Positions 11,737-27,050 of a stretch of 64,000 bases of DNA are shown here, one piece after another. Source of the stretch: Typha latifolia (Eukaryota; Streptophyta; Magnoliopsida; Poales; Typhaceae); assembly GCA_019914945.1 (NCBI GenBank), contig CM034104.1, positions 2,420,501 to 2,484,500 on the forward strand. The letters run 5' to 3'. The stretch's first letter is position 1, and every line of letters begins with the position of its first letter. A model generated the notes under the pieces. It searched no databases and was not told the DNA's origin. It saw nothing but the letters and a program-made list of their open reading frames with translations. A program made the translations under genes and the position numbers.

Positions 11737-13166
11737 GAGAGAGGGAAAGAGAGAGAAAGAGAGACAAAAGATTGATATATCTCTATATGGTGTAGGATAT
11801 ATCCAATATTTAAAAAGACGTAACACCTAACAAGATGTCTATATCATCATATGAACGGTATGTTTAAGATAAACATACCTTCACGTCAAGCTAATTAGTA
11901 TTTGTTAATCTAATCTTTGGGCCACCTATATCTACAATCCACATCAAAACATCTTTTAAGAAAAGGGATGAAACTGATCGATTTAGATAACATTTATGAG
12001 GAGGGAAAGCAGAGTTTGTGATGGATTGAGGATACCAGGATTGTATTGACAATCGTCGAAGGAGTTTTTGGTCATTTCGTGCCCCTGGATTTGCTTACCT
12101 AATCAACATATTAAGCTCTTAATTATTTCCAAGTGTGTTGTGACATGCTGGCATGATTAATATGAACAACGTTAGGAATCCTTATCGGAGTTTTATGAAG
12201 AAAGAGACTGTTATCTAAGCTCTTTTACGTGGGTTTGCATATATTGGTTGCGATCCTATTTTGGTGTGACAGCATTAATGGAATGAAGCAAGATTCTCTT
12301 GTACGATAATTAGGTTTTGTGCTAAAGTGGCAAAAGAATTTTTGTTAGTTTTCTCGTAAATTTTATTTATCAAAATAGATTATATTTAATACTTAAATGA
12401 GTCTATAAATGCTAAATTAATCAGCATTTTACTTTTAAAACAAACGGCCTATAAGTTTAGCTTTATCCTGTCAAACAAAATGTTGAAATATTTTTTTCTC
12501 AAGGACTCACCTGTTCATTGCAATCAACCATCTAAATGGTGATGCTGCATATTATGATACAAATCTAATATTACAAAAAATAGTAGAGGTTATAAACAAT
12601 AACTGGATGTCTTGTATAGTGCATTTATGTTTCAGAAAAATATACACCAAAGGAAAGAAGATAGCATTACAGAGCTAGTACGATTTCGAAATTCAGTCAA
12701 AACTCTTCTATACATTTCTCTGTTAACATCAAATAATGAAACCTCAGAATTTCATTACCTCCTGAGGGAAAAAAAAAATGGTTACAAAAAGATAAGTGTT
12801 TGGTCTGCAGAACCTGATAGAATCATATGCAGTTCTTAGTCAGCTTGACATTGCCAGTAAATTCACTGTGTACTATGAATAATTATATAAAGGATCACTA
12901 TAATAGCTGTCGAAAATGTAACAAATCTATGGATAAGTAACAGTAAGAGAAGTATGTTGGATTGTGTGCCGAGCAATTCCAGTAACTTCAGAGAGATCCT
13001 TCGATGGCGACGAAAATGTTTCTGGCAACTGCTTCCAGAGTGATCAATGGGGTAATCTACAAAAGATGTGAAGCTGAACAAAAAATGAAATCATCACTTG
13101 TCGAGATGCAATTTATTTTCAACATAGATCTGTTAGTGGAACACTCAAGTCATGGGAACAATGAAG
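11737..13166. other. Spacer between SSL and PIP5K genes
   Basis: It contains the SSL promoter (a TATA-like ATATAGAGATATATC on the minus strand near 11775-11800) and the PIP5K 3' region. No gene or repeat of note is seen. Confidence 0.5.
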
Positions 13167-16100
13167 TCATGCATCTTCTGTATAAACTCTGTAAATAAAG
13201 TCACGAAACCGCTTTGAGTATTGCTTTGGATCAACAGCTGATATTGAGGTTGGGTCATACTGGATAGACTTGTATGCATGTTCAAGCTTCTTGCTGATGT
13301 CGTAATCTTGCAGGATATCAATGATTCCAAAGAACAACACGACATCATAAAACTCCCCTGTGGGTTCCCCAATCAGCAAAGATTCTCCGTCGCCTCTTAC
13401 TATCTGTTCAACCCTAGCTGGCATGTTCACACCTAGTTTGATCGTCGCCCATCTGCATAACTCACACATGACAACTTTAGAAAGAGAAGTAAACTTAGAT
13501 ATATAGAACTGCAGAATGAACTTATTGAACAACCAAATCAACTAAACTAGGGAGATTCAAAGTGGGCTGTGAGTTATATATGGCAAAGCACCATAAATTG
13601 TTTAACTTGGATTATTTGCCATAGCATGAGAGACGGGATCCATTGATTTGGTCTTAGAATTATTTGCTAGTTTCAAATGGAATCAACAAAATGAGACACC
13701 CTATTTTATTGACCACATGTGTTTTCCTATACATTATATGCAAACAAAATGACCGTAGTTAATAAGCTTCTAGTTGTACATTCATCCTTTGCAGCAATTT
13801 TGGATCAAAGCACCCTTCACTGGAGCTATTTAAAGATGATTATGTATGACGAGATCTACACATGCAACAATCAGGATTTATCTGTTCAAACTCAAAATGA
13901 TATACGATCTGACTCATATTGTGAATTTCTGGCCATCATGATCATATGATTCCTAAATAGTTTTCACGAAATTGAGAATAGCAAAACTACATCTGGATAA
14001 ACAATCAGCAGACTGGCCATTTTCTTCATCCATACCGTGTAGGATCACAAAGAAATTGGTCCATGTCTGCCCGAGGAAAGCAGGGAGTTCCTTCAATTAC
14101 GCTATCAAAATCACCACTACCTGTGGTCCAAAAAAGGAACCTTTTAACCTCACAGCTGAAACAATAATACACATATTTCAAGAACTGCTCAAGTTTGAGA
14201 ATAACCATCAGCGGCTAGCACATCTTGGCATGCATCACTAAAATGGACCCCCACCAGAAGACTGTAATCCATAATCCTCTCCTGCTCCAGAAACTCACAA
14301 TCTCTATCCACTTGTCTGAAAAAATAATCCAGGCCCAATATCAGAGTTTAATTCCAAATTGCCCAATTTTGGGCAAAAGTTCCAAAACAATTACCTGCAG
14401 AACTCTTGAAACCAAGATCTCTGTAACCGGAAAATAAAATTGAGATCGAGATCTTTCAATGTAGTGGTCTCATCGATTTCTGCTTCAGGTTTATCAGTAA
14501 TACGACCATGGGAGGATCCCTTGAGGTCAAAACGACGATGGATCGGATACTCAGAGCAAAAAAGATTCCCCATTATTACAAAGCGCACCTGCATTAAGTT
14601 TCAAGAGAGATGATGAACACCTCAATATTAATGAACTCTAGGCCATCTCATTGCTGGCTTGAGAATTTGCATCCTGTTCTAACCTTTCTCTGAGCAGCGC
14701 CAGTCAATTTGACACAGTGCAGGCCGAAGAATTTTGTAACTAGAGTGTTCTCAAATGCTCGGACATGGTTGTAGTAGGCTGGAAGCATCCTGAGAAGCAC
14801 CTGTTCGATGGGAAGTGACATCAAGTTAAATCACGAATTGTTGGATCTCTTCTAACTTTGATTTGCATTCTGCTGCATGCCATTAATTCCAAAATACCAC
14901 ATTTACCTCTATAGAATTGATGACAATTTATGATTTTACAATAGAATTTCATATAGGACAAAATATTTGATAAGATATAGTGGCATGTGTAATAGTTTGC
15001 ACATTTATAGCAGCAATTTTTATACTAACTAAAGATTTTAAGGATGAATAGATAACTCCCGTCTAATATATAACAACAACACATCAACCGAGTAAAGTGC
15101 ACTTACTTTTACTTCTGATTTCTTCACTGTCTTTATCATGTACTTATCATCGTTTGTTAGGTAAAAGAAACTCCCACTCTTTCCAGGTGAGGAGAGTTCC
15201 CGAAGGGCGTCATTCCCGCAGATAGAAATCATATAATCTCCGGGGTCAACCTTGAAGAGCTTGCGGAGAGTCCTGAAAAACCCCACCATTTACAGAGATG
15301 GATTCATTGTGTTAGGAAACAAAGAAAGATTTACATGCCCAAATTCGGAACAAAGAACACAGTTCCTAGTATCTATCTTATGAGCAGACCTGAAGACCAG
15401 TGGACAATAGTCCTTCCATCTAAAATCACAAGATTGGTGTGGAGGTGTTTGCTTGCTTCCTTCAGGAGGGAACTTTGTCCACACCTTCTCCTTAGGGTCA
15501 AATGCTGATGCTTTGAGATCAAGGGATGTGGGAGCAGATTGCTTTCCTACTGCATGCCTATTCAAAAGGAACAGAAATCAAACAACGGAGATGTAATTAA
15601 CAATTAGTATAGATGAAGATATGAATTCAAATAAAAATATTTGTTGGGCATAAAGATCCATATCACAATTATCACTATAAATTCTTCAAAAGATCACTAC
15701 GTCATTTGGTTCTTTCAAAAAAGCCATCTCGTCAGTTGAATCTAACATTCTAAACTTTAGGCAAGATGTTTTAGATGCTACCAAGAAGGAGAAGTACATT
15801 ACCTGATTCCAAGCTGGAGATTGAGCATGAGATCATAGTTCTTATGCCCCTTAGATATGGTCTCCCCCTGCTTCTTGATCTCCCTGATTGACCACCGCAT
15901 CGGCTGCGGCGACCTCGCCGTCGTCACCCTCCCATCCTCATCCAGCACACCCTCTCCCACCACATTTCCTTCCTCCCCATTTCCATCCAATTCCAAGACC
16001 CCCCCATCACCAGCATCAATTAGACTCTCCACGTGCCCATTCGACTTCCGGAAGACATCCATCGACGCCCGGCTCTTCCTCCGGCGGGAGTAGGACGCCT

Positions 16101-17116
16101 TCCCCGACCTCCACACCGCTTGCTTCTGCAAGAACTCGGCCTCCACCCCCGACCAATTCAACGTCTTCTGGGACGGGAGGATCGATACCGTTTCGCTCTG
16201 GGACACCCGGCAGTCCCCCAGCCCGGCGAGGAACGCGTCGTGGGGGTCCCTCGCCGTCGGCGACGCCGCCGACGCCGAGGGGTAGTAGACGCCCTTTTGC
16301 TGCAAGACGCCGTTTTCTTTGCTCCAACAGCCCATGTACAAGCTCCCGTCCGCCCACCAGAAGTTGCCGTTTCCCTTGGGAAGACCGTCCTCCCATCCCC
16401 CTTCGTATTTGTTGCCGTTGGCCCAAATCAGGGATCCGCGGCCGTGGCTTACCCCTGTCCGCCATTGCCCGACGTACTCGTTCCCATTCTTCCATGCATA
16501 TCTGTTAGTAGCCTAAAATGTTATAGGAGAGGACTCGAGGAGAGATGAGAAAGTCACGGGAGATAACGATTTTTTTGTTATTATATATAGAAATTATATT
16601 AAAATGGTACGTGAGCAAGAGGTAGAGATTTGAGTTCCTGAGCATATAAATTAAAATGTCTCTAAAGCACCGTGATAAATGTTGGTAGAGAAGATTGGTG
16701 AGTTAACAATCGTACCGGCCCTGGCCGTCCTGGAGTCCGGCGCGCCACTCGCCGTCGTAGTAGTCTCCATTGGCGAAGGACTTGACGCCGAGGCCGTGCT
16801 TAAGGTTCATGGACCACTCGCCGCGGTAGGTGTCGCCGAGGGAGCCGGTGTAGGTGCCGTACCCATCCATGAACCCGTTCTTGAACTCGCCCTCGTAGGT
16901 GGCGCCGGACGGCCACGAGAACTTCCCCTTACCCATGGTCTTCCCGTTGAGCCACTCGCCCTCGTACATGCACCCATCCGTCCAGAGGTACTTCCCGACG
17001 CCGTGGGGGAGGCTGCGCAGCCATTGCCCGGTGTAGAAGTCGCCGTTCGCGAGGAGCCGCTCCGCGTGGTAGACTTCGTCCTCGGAGTTGGGATTGGGGT
17101 TGGTGTCGTCCAACAT
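13167..17116 (-). CDS. Phosphatidylinositol 4-phosphate 5-kinase with MORN repeats, 9 exons, 741 aa
   Basis: Exons are 17116-16716, 16501-15803, 15557-15390, 15272-15107, 14800-14684, 14588-14395, 14315-14206, 14120-14036 and 13452-13167; phases agree at every junction. The enzyme phosphorylates PI4P to PI(4,5)P2 at the plasma membrane. Residues about 25-200 hold seven to eight MORN repeats (YTGQW, YEGEW, YEGEF, YRGEW, YDGEW, YVGQW, YEGGW, YMGCW), the membrane and regulatory module of the plant B-type subfamily. A linker with RRRKSRAS follows. The lipid-kinase domain covers about residues 400-735, with [38 protein letters not shown], the activation-loop end GVNMPAR and [19 protein letters not shown]. 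Exons 1-2 are very GC-rich and the later exons AT-rich, a steep gradient typical of monocots. A small exon (14120-14036) carries the variable insert [10 protein letters not shown]...DPTRW. Confidence 0.95.
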
Positions 17117-18110
17117 TATAACATGACAATGGCTATAATATGCGTGGATTCATTTGTTTGAGATGGATGCATGCAAGATGTTTGATTCTTCTTCTTCTTC
17201 TTCTTCTTCTTCTGTGAGGTGGTCATGGTGGTGGGAGAATGGTTTGAGGTGGAAGTGAGAGTTTCTTGGGTCCCGAGGAAGGCGGTGGCGCCCAACACTT
17301 GTAGGCGAGAGGGAGGTGGAGACTTCTCGGTCTCTTGCTGGAGAATAGGAGGAGAGGAGGTGTTATTCTTAGTCGTTGCTCGCGGACAGAGGCAAGGGGA
17401 CAAAAAGGAAGGACTGGAAATTTGAAGATAGCACCCCCTGTCGTTCGTTACATTTGTAGTAAAATATCTTATTTCATATGTAAAAGGCAGGGTCTGAATT
17501 GCAAATATTGAGAGTGTTTGTCACTGCAGTCTGCAGGGAATGTGATGTGAGGATGAAACCGGAAAATCACATAAATATTTCAGTCAGGTCTTCTTCTTTG
17601 ATGTCTCCTTGGGCAGTGTAGTGTTTCTCTGCGTTGAAACAGAGGGCCGTGGGCTCCATTTGTTGACGTGTGAAAAAGAGTAGGCTGGTTTTTTTGACGA
17701 GTGCATGCATGGGAGTGGGTGTTGTAACAGTCTCTTTTTACCGACACAAGAGGTGGACAAGAAAACCAGGAGGGCTTCTCTCGTCAAATGAAGTAATTAA
17801 TATCTCAATTAATTATAATTACTGCGAGATAAATATAATTCGATGTCTTAAAAAGAATGACTCGTCAGTGTGGCGATTTAAAATAATATCTCAAACATCA
17901 TTTAGTTTGAAAAGAAATCGGTAAGACTAAGGACCTCTGTAATGTAATAAAATCAGGAACTAAAAGCTTTATGACTTTGAACCCAAGCAGATGGAAGCAG
18001 CATATATACTTGTGCTGAGAGTGCGAGCTTACAATTCATTACCAGAATGATGTAAATGTCACAAACAAAATTACAGTGATTTCACTTTCTAACATAAAAA
18101 CACAAACACT
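17117..18110. other. Spacer between PIP5K and SMU2
   Basis: It includes the PIP5K promoter and leader and the SMU2 3' region. Short open frames here have no protein-like features. Confidence 0.5.
17186..17213 (-). repeat. (GAA)n tract upstream of PIP5K
   Basis: About nine TTC units on the plus strand read as GAA in the sense of PIP5K, 70-100 bp upstream of its start codon and probably in the 5' leader. Confidence 0.85.
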
Positions 18111-21100
18111 TCAAACCCGAAGCTTCTTTCCACTCGGCAAATCCTCATCGTATTGCCCGCCATCATCAGTTCCTTCCTTTTCAGCTTTCTTTCTTGCGAG
18201 GATTTTGTTAATTTTGTGAAGCTCATTTGTAAGCTTCTGATCCTTGTTTTGCTTCCTTGTCTTCCGCCCATCTTGCATCTTTACTCCGAACTGGAATGCT
18301 GCCTTTGGCATCGCCTCCTTTTGCTCATTATATGTAGCCCAGTCCTCTTCCGTCTCAAAGTCCCATCTATGAAGACGACCCTTGGCCTGCTCCAAGATTA
18401 TATGTTAGGAGTGCTTCAAATGTAAACCAGCATGAATTATCGTGTCAATGGTATCTAATCTGCCTGAAGCCAGTCTAAACTGACATGCATGCAAAAGGTT
18501 ATCATACAAGGAGCGAATATCTTACCCGGCCACCCATGTCCATTTTTGACAAGTCATCTTCGTCATCACTATCTACTACCTCATTATTATACTCCTGATA
18601 ACCAGGATAACATTCTGAGTAACTCTCAGAAATAAAATTTGGGTCCTTCTCCCGAGCATCCTTTTCTCTGAGTTGTTGGAGTCTCTGATCGTCACGCTTG
18701 AAAACAGATCCTAAGCCCCGATCTTTGTCTTCTTGAGTCATGAACCGTGGATCCTGTGCTACATTAGGCCCTGCTACTGCATCATATTCCTGAATATTTT
18801 GCTGCAAATACTGTTCCGAGTATGCCATTTGTTCAGCATACTGATAATCTGACCATTCTCCTTGGTATCCAGCAGCCACCATTTGAGCTTGAATGGCATC
18901 ATACCCATTCTGCCACATGAAAGAGCAACAAAATTGTTTAAAATAATTACAACAATAAGCATGTCCTAATTCCTCAAAGATACAGTGCTCACATGAGAGA
19001 ATTGGAAATGAATCGATGAATATTAAAAAGAACTCATGAGTACACAATCTGTAGCTGGAATATGGTAAAAAGGACCAACTCTATACTATACATCAACAGT
19101 TTATTAGTAGTTCAGAATTTTACTAGATATATAGGTTTACTTCTAATTCCAAAAGGAAATTCCACATATCAAACTAAAAAATTTTCAACTCACTGTTTGT
19201 TGCCAAGCCTGAGCAGGTTCAGAAGGTGGAACTGGGCCATAAACAGGCTCGCTGAAATAAGATTGCTTGTCACGGTTATGTGGAGATTCTTCCATGTCCT
19301 CTGAAACCGGGCTCTGGCTCATTTCCTTAGTAGGAATGGAGTAGTCAACTCCATCTCCTACAAATATATCCTCTTCTTCAGCCCTAGCAATGGGAGGGGC
19401 TTGTTTTTCTTTTCCATTAGCATTGATTTTGCAGGGTGGTGGTGGTGGCGGCGGTGGCGGCATTTCTTTTTCTCGCTGATACTTAGGAACAGAGCCATCA
19501 GGTTGTACAATCTTTTCTTCATCATAACCATTGCCAACAGTAGAATTTTTCCCTAGCACATAAAGGAAATATAAGCTAATATCCAAATTCCAAGATTCAC
19601 TTTCATTTTCAAGAAAATAAGTCATACATCCTTGTTCCTTGTTTACATGGAGGTGAATACTGGATCCAGAAAATTCCACTAGTGACTGCACATCTGATAG
19701 TATATATCCTTGTGCAATATCATGTCAGACATCACCATTAAAGGGCGAATAATTGGCACATTCATAGATGCTTACAAAATTTAATATAATATAGTAAAAA
19801 TATGGGGAATTTTTTTTATCTTTGGTAGCAGTAAATGTAATACTCTTTCCAGATACCTCTTGGTCTTACACTTTTAACCTTTTCAAATTAATTAACATTA
19901 TGTAACCACTGGAAAAGAAAATAGAAAAGAAAATTCCAGTTCTTGCCTATCCATTCTTATGTCCTCTAAGACTAACAAGTCCTCTATTAAATCCTCTCTT
20001 CCGAATACCAACTCTAGTCCTGATATAGGACATTTAAGAATGAATTTCCCAATTCCCAAGAAGACATCCCAAACTGAAGATTTATATACAGATTTGCCAC
20101 TTTCTCATTTATTTCTACTTACAATGATAAAATAACCTACCTTTGGTATCTTTATCCTTCTTCTTTTTCTTGAGGACCTTTCCAGATGATCCAAGGCGAA
20201 GATATGACATAATCTTAGCAATCCTATCAAGTACAGAACCATCCACATTGACAGTTACCATTTCCTAAAAGATCAAAAATATTATGGTCATGTGAATTAT
20301 ATAATCACAATAATGGCAACATGTTAAGAAAGGAAATAAGTAGCTTATACCTCAGGAACTGGGCAATCAGCTTTACTTCTATGGAGGGTAGTAGGGATAT
20401 CATGAGTAAATCCGCCCTCCTATTTACATTAAAAAAAATAGATTACCTCTTTGTCCCTCATGGTGGTCGTTTTAGCTTTAAAAAAAAAAGAAAAAGAATT
20501 GAAACAAGAGGAGGAATATATCAGTGCATGTGAACATCTTTATAGAAAGAGGAATTAAAGTACACTGATAATCACTTACTCACAAAGTTCCACAAATCTA
20601 AATATAGTAGCATCTTATCACAGAGATACCACAAAAATCTCTTAGGAAAAACATACTGACACCGCTAATATGAGTACCAAATATTCGCAGCAACAACAAT
20701 AACAACAACAAAATGAAGTTCTAGTACAAATTATTTGGAGCTGGCTATGTGGAGCATTTCCGAGGTTCTATATCAGATCCAGAGATGTCATATCATTTCT
20801 TACATAACAATAGTAACAAAAGATAAGCACACTACCTTTGCCTTCACTTCTACAAAATGAGACACCAGAGTGCAGGAAAAACACAGTACAGAGGAAGCAA
20901 TAGAGTAATAAACAAGGAAAGTCAGAAGGAAAAAATAACATACCAAATCGTATATAAACACCATTCGACCAGGAAGAAACATCTCATTTGCCTTGATTAC
21001 ACTTTGTGGTTTTACGATCCACTGATACACAGACTAAAACAACAACAAAAAATGGCATCAAATAGTTTCCTTGTTCAAGGGTTTAGCCTTCTGATTAAAT

Positions 21101-23977
21101 GTTTAAACTCATATTTAAAAATAATTCAAAGTCAATGACTAAATGTACCTTTGCAGTTGCAGTACGGAATGAGACTGCTTGATCTTCTTTTGTTACTCTG
21201 TGGAGAGACAATATATCCTTGTCAATTGTTATAGAAGTGCAAACATGCAAATGATGTTCAAAATTTTATATCAAGAAAAACTGTGAGCATGATTGCAGAA
21301 GTCAAGGGTTACTGAAGAAAAACAGATTATATTTTTTGGGGAGTTTGCGGTAGTGAAATACTACTCTCAGTTATCATGCAAATAGTTCATATAAAGGCAA
21401 CAGCTTCACTGCAGATAATTGAATGATATATCTTTTATCATGGCAGGAGAACCAGAGAGAGTAAATGGCAGTACATAATATTTGGTGTGCTCACAAGAAA
21501 ATTGCTTGCAAAATCTAAAGAAATGAGACGGCATACAAATTTTCTAGTGAGGCCAGCCCAAGCCCTTATTCATGTGCATACACAAAAAGATGATATATTC
21601 ATACCCAATCTCCAACCAATCAAAGTGCTTAGAAATATCAAGAGAAAAGTGAATTTATGTAAGGAGAGAAGTAGAAAAGTGCAAAAAATAAAGAAAAGAG
21701 ATTAATAGAAAAGATAATGTAACATGATAGTGGGAAATTAATCAGTCATAGTATCTCTTTTAGATATCAATAAACTCTGGTTTACATATAAAAGCCATCA
21801 TGAATATTCCCTGTTTCCTAATGTAAAGGGACAAGACATTGAAGGTTAAGTGCAAGTGAAATGAAGTGATTATGCTCATGTGATACATAGCTTAAGTTTA
21901 GACCAAAGTATCTGTGATGTATCCATAAGAACGCAGTTCAATTGCTCATGCAGGTCATATGAGAAAACTAATAACTCTTCCAATTAATTTGCAAGACTGA
22001 AATCCTCTATTTACTAGCAAAGGTTAACACAGTGTAAGGTTTAATTTAGGATTCTGGCATAGTTTTTTTCTCCTTTCTTTCTTTTGTAAATGACTAATTT
22101 CATAGCAAGAGTGGGTTAAGAGATATATATATTGAGACTCAGATAATCAGATTAATCAAATATCACTAGTGTCAAGGCCAAGAATTAAAGTAAGTAAAAA
22201 TAACAAGGAACTTTGCCTAAGAACTAATAACCAATTCTTCAAGCTAGAGCAGGACGTAATACAGCAAATTCTACATTAACAAAGAAACACACCTTGGCTT
22301 TCCATCCTTTCCATCTTCGGCATCAGGTTTCTTATCAATTTCACTCTTTACTTTATGAAGCAAAGCATAATCCAAGCCTTTAACTAAATGGGTATGCTCC
22401 AGGTCACCTGAAAACAAGAAAAAGGTTTCAGAACACTCTTCCAAACAGCTAATCAAGACAAATATAGTCTCTTCTAAGTTGGCTTCAAATGTCTTGAGCA
22501 ATGTTGCCAATCATATATCAAGTCATATTCAAAATAAATAAATTTAAGACAATCTATCAAGTTTCTTTTCTCTCCTAAATCTGGAAGAGAAAGATGACAA
22601 TTCAGACTTCAGAGACCTAACAATGTTGTCAAAAGCATTTCCAATTAAACTCAAATATGTCAATAATACATATATGAAAGAATTCATAAAAGAATGGTAG
22701 AATAAACTGCTTAACAAAAAGATTAAATGATAAATTAGCATGGATAACTCGTGTTTCCCTTCAAATCAGTCAAAAGGTAATCAGCCTACAAACCTCCAAG
22801 GTACTTGCTGTTCTCGATAGATATTTTATGTGCATCTGCTAGCCTGAAAAAATGAAAATAGAAGACACTCGGTATATTCTCAAGCAAACAAAGGAAGATG
22901 GATAAGGAGAAAGTCTCATAGGTAAGAATTCAATGATGAATTACCTCAAATCAACTGTCCCTGGGGGAGCTACTGCATGAAACGAGCCAAGCTCTGTGGG
23001 CTCATAGTCAGGGTTTTGATCTTCTCTGCGCTCCTTAGCACGATCTCGATATCTAGGTGTTTCTGGTTCTTCCCGCTTCTCCTCTCTATTATTCAGAAGA
23101 GGTTAAATAAAGCTTGTACAAAACACCATAAATTGGAGAAAGGAAATGAATTGTGGATCTAATTGTAAGTTTGGCATCGCTAAAGTTTTCTGTTTCCATA
23201 ACTGTTAAACAATTCTAGACCAGAAAGAAGTATAGCTTCATAGATGCTACTGTTCTTTCTATAACTTAGCACATGCTACTGTTTTTTCTATAATTTAGCA
23301 CCTCTTCTCAATTCCATTAATTGGAATCCATAAAGTTCTGGAACTGCTTCTTCTGTCTACTGATATGATTGAAGCCCTCACCCAAATTCAACGCCAAAAC
23401 AACAGTTTCTTAAAGTAGAAAAAACACGCATAGACATCAAATATGATTCCAAAACCAAAAATATATAAAATAAAAAAGAAAGACAACTTATGCAAACAGA
23501 TAAATACATCTTCCAAAAGGGGATGCGCAATGACCCCTCAATTTATCCAAGTAATAAGAACTTAAAAATAACGAGCAGCACTCTCGTGTGTATCAGAAGT
23601 AATCGAAGGAACATACATGGCGTCCACAATTTTGGCCCATAATTTGCACTAGTCGCATGTAGCCTAGCATCAACCCTAGCTTCATCCCAACACTTAATAG
23701 ATGGCAACAAACTTATAAACCAGATAACACTACCGATTCATTGATGAAATGTCGGTGAATTAGACAGTAGACAAATCAAAGATCAAAATCAAAGGCTTTC
23801 TTCCAGGTCATCTCAATTCCTTTATCTAAAAGTATAAACAGGTCCCCAAATTGCACTATCTAAGTTGCAATATCATACCATATGTAAGAATAAGAAGAAG
23901 AAATCCATGGGGCAAAGTAACACGTACTTGCGGCGCATCATCTTCTCCTTGTAATTATTCTTCTTCGCCGAAGCCAT
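18111..23977 (-). CDS. SMU2: SMU2 / RED-family spliceosomal protein, 11 exons, 568 aa
   Basis: Exons are 23977-23928, 23085-22945, 22843-22794, 22407-22293, 21197-21149, 21033-20944, 20419-20351, 20264-20141, 19552-19194, 18909-18526 and 18386-18111, all in phase. RED (IK cytokine homolog; suppressor of mec-8 and unc-52 homolog 2) pairs with SMU1 in the spliceosomal B complex and influences splice-site choice. The start MASAKKNNYKEKMMRRKEEK and the block PRYRDRAKERREDQNPDYEP are the RED N-terminal signature. SVYQWIVKPQSVIKANEMFLPGRMVF and DIPTTLHRSKADCPVPEEMVTV are highly conserved. The C-terminus GRLHRWDFETEEDWATYNEQKEAMPKAAFQFGVKMQDGRKTRK is the RED C-terminal domain. A run of nine prolines follows REKEMP in exon 9. 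A nuclear location is expected from the basic runs (KKKKKDKDTK, GRKTRKQNKDQK). Confidence 0.95.
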
Positions 23978-25331
<1,354 letters not shown>

Positions 25332-26873
25332 CTAAACAACTGAGCTACCAAAGCTTATCAGCTTATGCTTCTTCTTTCTCATCCTCCTCAACGCCAAGTA
25401 TTGATAAGCTCCTGCCAAATGCCGTCGAAACCGATCTAAATCTAGCCTCACATTCTGCCCATCCAAGTAAACTTTCTTAGTCACTTGCCATCCCTTGGCG
25501 TTGACACCATCAGGGTCTTGCAAAACTGGGTCATTCTTGCTGTACTTTTGATACAATGAGCTCTCTCCTGGGAGGATCTTGTAAGCCAGGTAGTGCAGGC
25601 CAAGCTTCTTCGCAGGCTCGCCGTAGTACGTCTCCGCCGCCCAATCGGTGCCGAGAGGCACGATCTGGATGAACACCGACCCGGGCCGCATGAACAAGAA
25701 GTGCGTCATCGCCGCGCCGTGGACTCCGACCATCGCGTCGCAGGAGTTCAACGCGCGGTAGATCCTTGCCAGCTCCGTGCTCCGCTTCGGCCTCAAGACT
25801 TGGACGCGAAACCCGAGCTCCTCTGCGGAATTCGCGAGCTCTCGCTCGTTCTCGATCGCTCTGGATCCGTTTCTCGACACGATTACCAGTTTCGGCTTCT
25901 GGGACTTGCTAGATAGGCGGCTCGAGTGCGATTCCTCGCCATCGATCGCCATGACGCGAGGTTTGTAGGCCTCGTCGAGGAGATCCCGGAAGTCGAGTAT
26001 GGACTTCTTGTTGTTGTTGTTGTTGTCCATCCGAGAAGGGTCGATGGTGAGCTCGTCGTGGATCTTTAGACCGACAACGGTTTCCGGGAAGCAGTGGATC
26101 CTCCGATCGCCGGAGAAATCGATCGGAGGGTAGTCCGAGAGGCGAGAGATGACGTGTCGATACTTGGTCATCCACCAATGATGGTACTCGAGCATGACGA
26201 AGACCACCTTCCTGTTGAAATGCTGTGAGGTGATGTAGAGCGGGATGAGCCCATCGTTGAACTCGTGGTAGACGTTGCCCGTGTATCCTCCTGTGGAGAA
26301 TACGACAGCGGGGACGTCGTGGTGGACGTCGCAGCGGGGAGCAGGGGACTCGTCGGCATTAGAAGGAATGGCGCGAAGGCGGAGCTCGTCGATGGTGTTC
26401 ATGACGGCGGCCTCCCACTTCCGGGTGTAAGGTCTGATCCTTTCCTCGATTGGGTTGGTGGAGTTGGTCAGAAGGAAGATGGAGTTGGAGGAAGAGTGAG
26501 TTCGGACGTCGCCGCGCAAGAAGCAGACGTCGGTCCGGAAGGCGGCGCGATCGCAGCATATGGTGTTGTTGGGGAAGGAAGAGCATGGAATCGCCCACCT
26601 CTCTTCTTGGCTTCTTGCTCTGAGCTCTGCCTCCTCCTCTGTCATAAGAGAATCTGCGACACAGGAAAAAAAAATTCTAGTCCAACTTAGTTGGAAGAAG
26701 AGAACGTAGACTAAGAGATCATATATATGTAAGGGTTATTTTGCATATACACCCTCTCTAATAATATATGTTTATAGGAGTTTAAAATCAATAAAACTCA
26801 TATTACCCCAAACTCTTCGTCATAGAATATTTTGATTTCAAAGGAGGTAAGTTTAAGCATAGATGAGATTGGA

Positions 26874-26938
<65 letters not shown>

Positions 26939-27050
26939 AGGAGAAAGGGCGAGGGTAGAAGAGCAGGAAGCAGGAGATGAAGGAGAAGAGAAAGATGAGG
27001 CGGAGGAGAACTGTGCTCGATCTCCGGCGGTGGCTAAGGTAGTATAACAT
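25332..27050 (-). CDS. GT61-family glycosyltransferase, 2 exons, 477 aa
   Basis: Exon 1 is 27050-26939 and exon 2 is 26653-25332; the junction makes Tyr in PFSYSLMTEEE. GT61 (DUF563) enzymes are Golgi type II membrane proteins that add xylose, arabinose or related sugars to xylan, pectin or N-glycans. Seen here: a basic cytosolic tip (MLYYLSHRRRSS), one membrane anchor (about residues 14-33, VLLRLIFLFSFISCFLLFY), a stem, and a catalytic domain with VVFSTGGYTGNVYHEFNDGLIPLYIT, IHCFPETVVGLKIH and the diagnostic MVGVHGAAMTHFLFMRPGSVFIQIVPLGTDWAAETYYGEPA. The last block is typical of clade A plant members (XAT/XAX-like, MUCI21-like). The acceptor sugar cannot be told from sequence. The 285-bp intron begins with a (CT)n tract right after GTAAGC. 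Confidence 0.93.
26876..26933 (-). repeat. (CT)29 (sense) at the GT61 intron 1 donor
   Basis: On the plus strand this is (AG)29. In the sense of GT61 it starts inside the sixth base of the donor GTAAGC and runs 58 nt into the intron. Confidence 0.95.

Noticed and set aside
20835..20870. Possible extra exon of SMU2 encoding VEVKAK
   Set aside because: In the required phase it meets a stop, and exons 6 and 7 already join in frame to give the conserved order.
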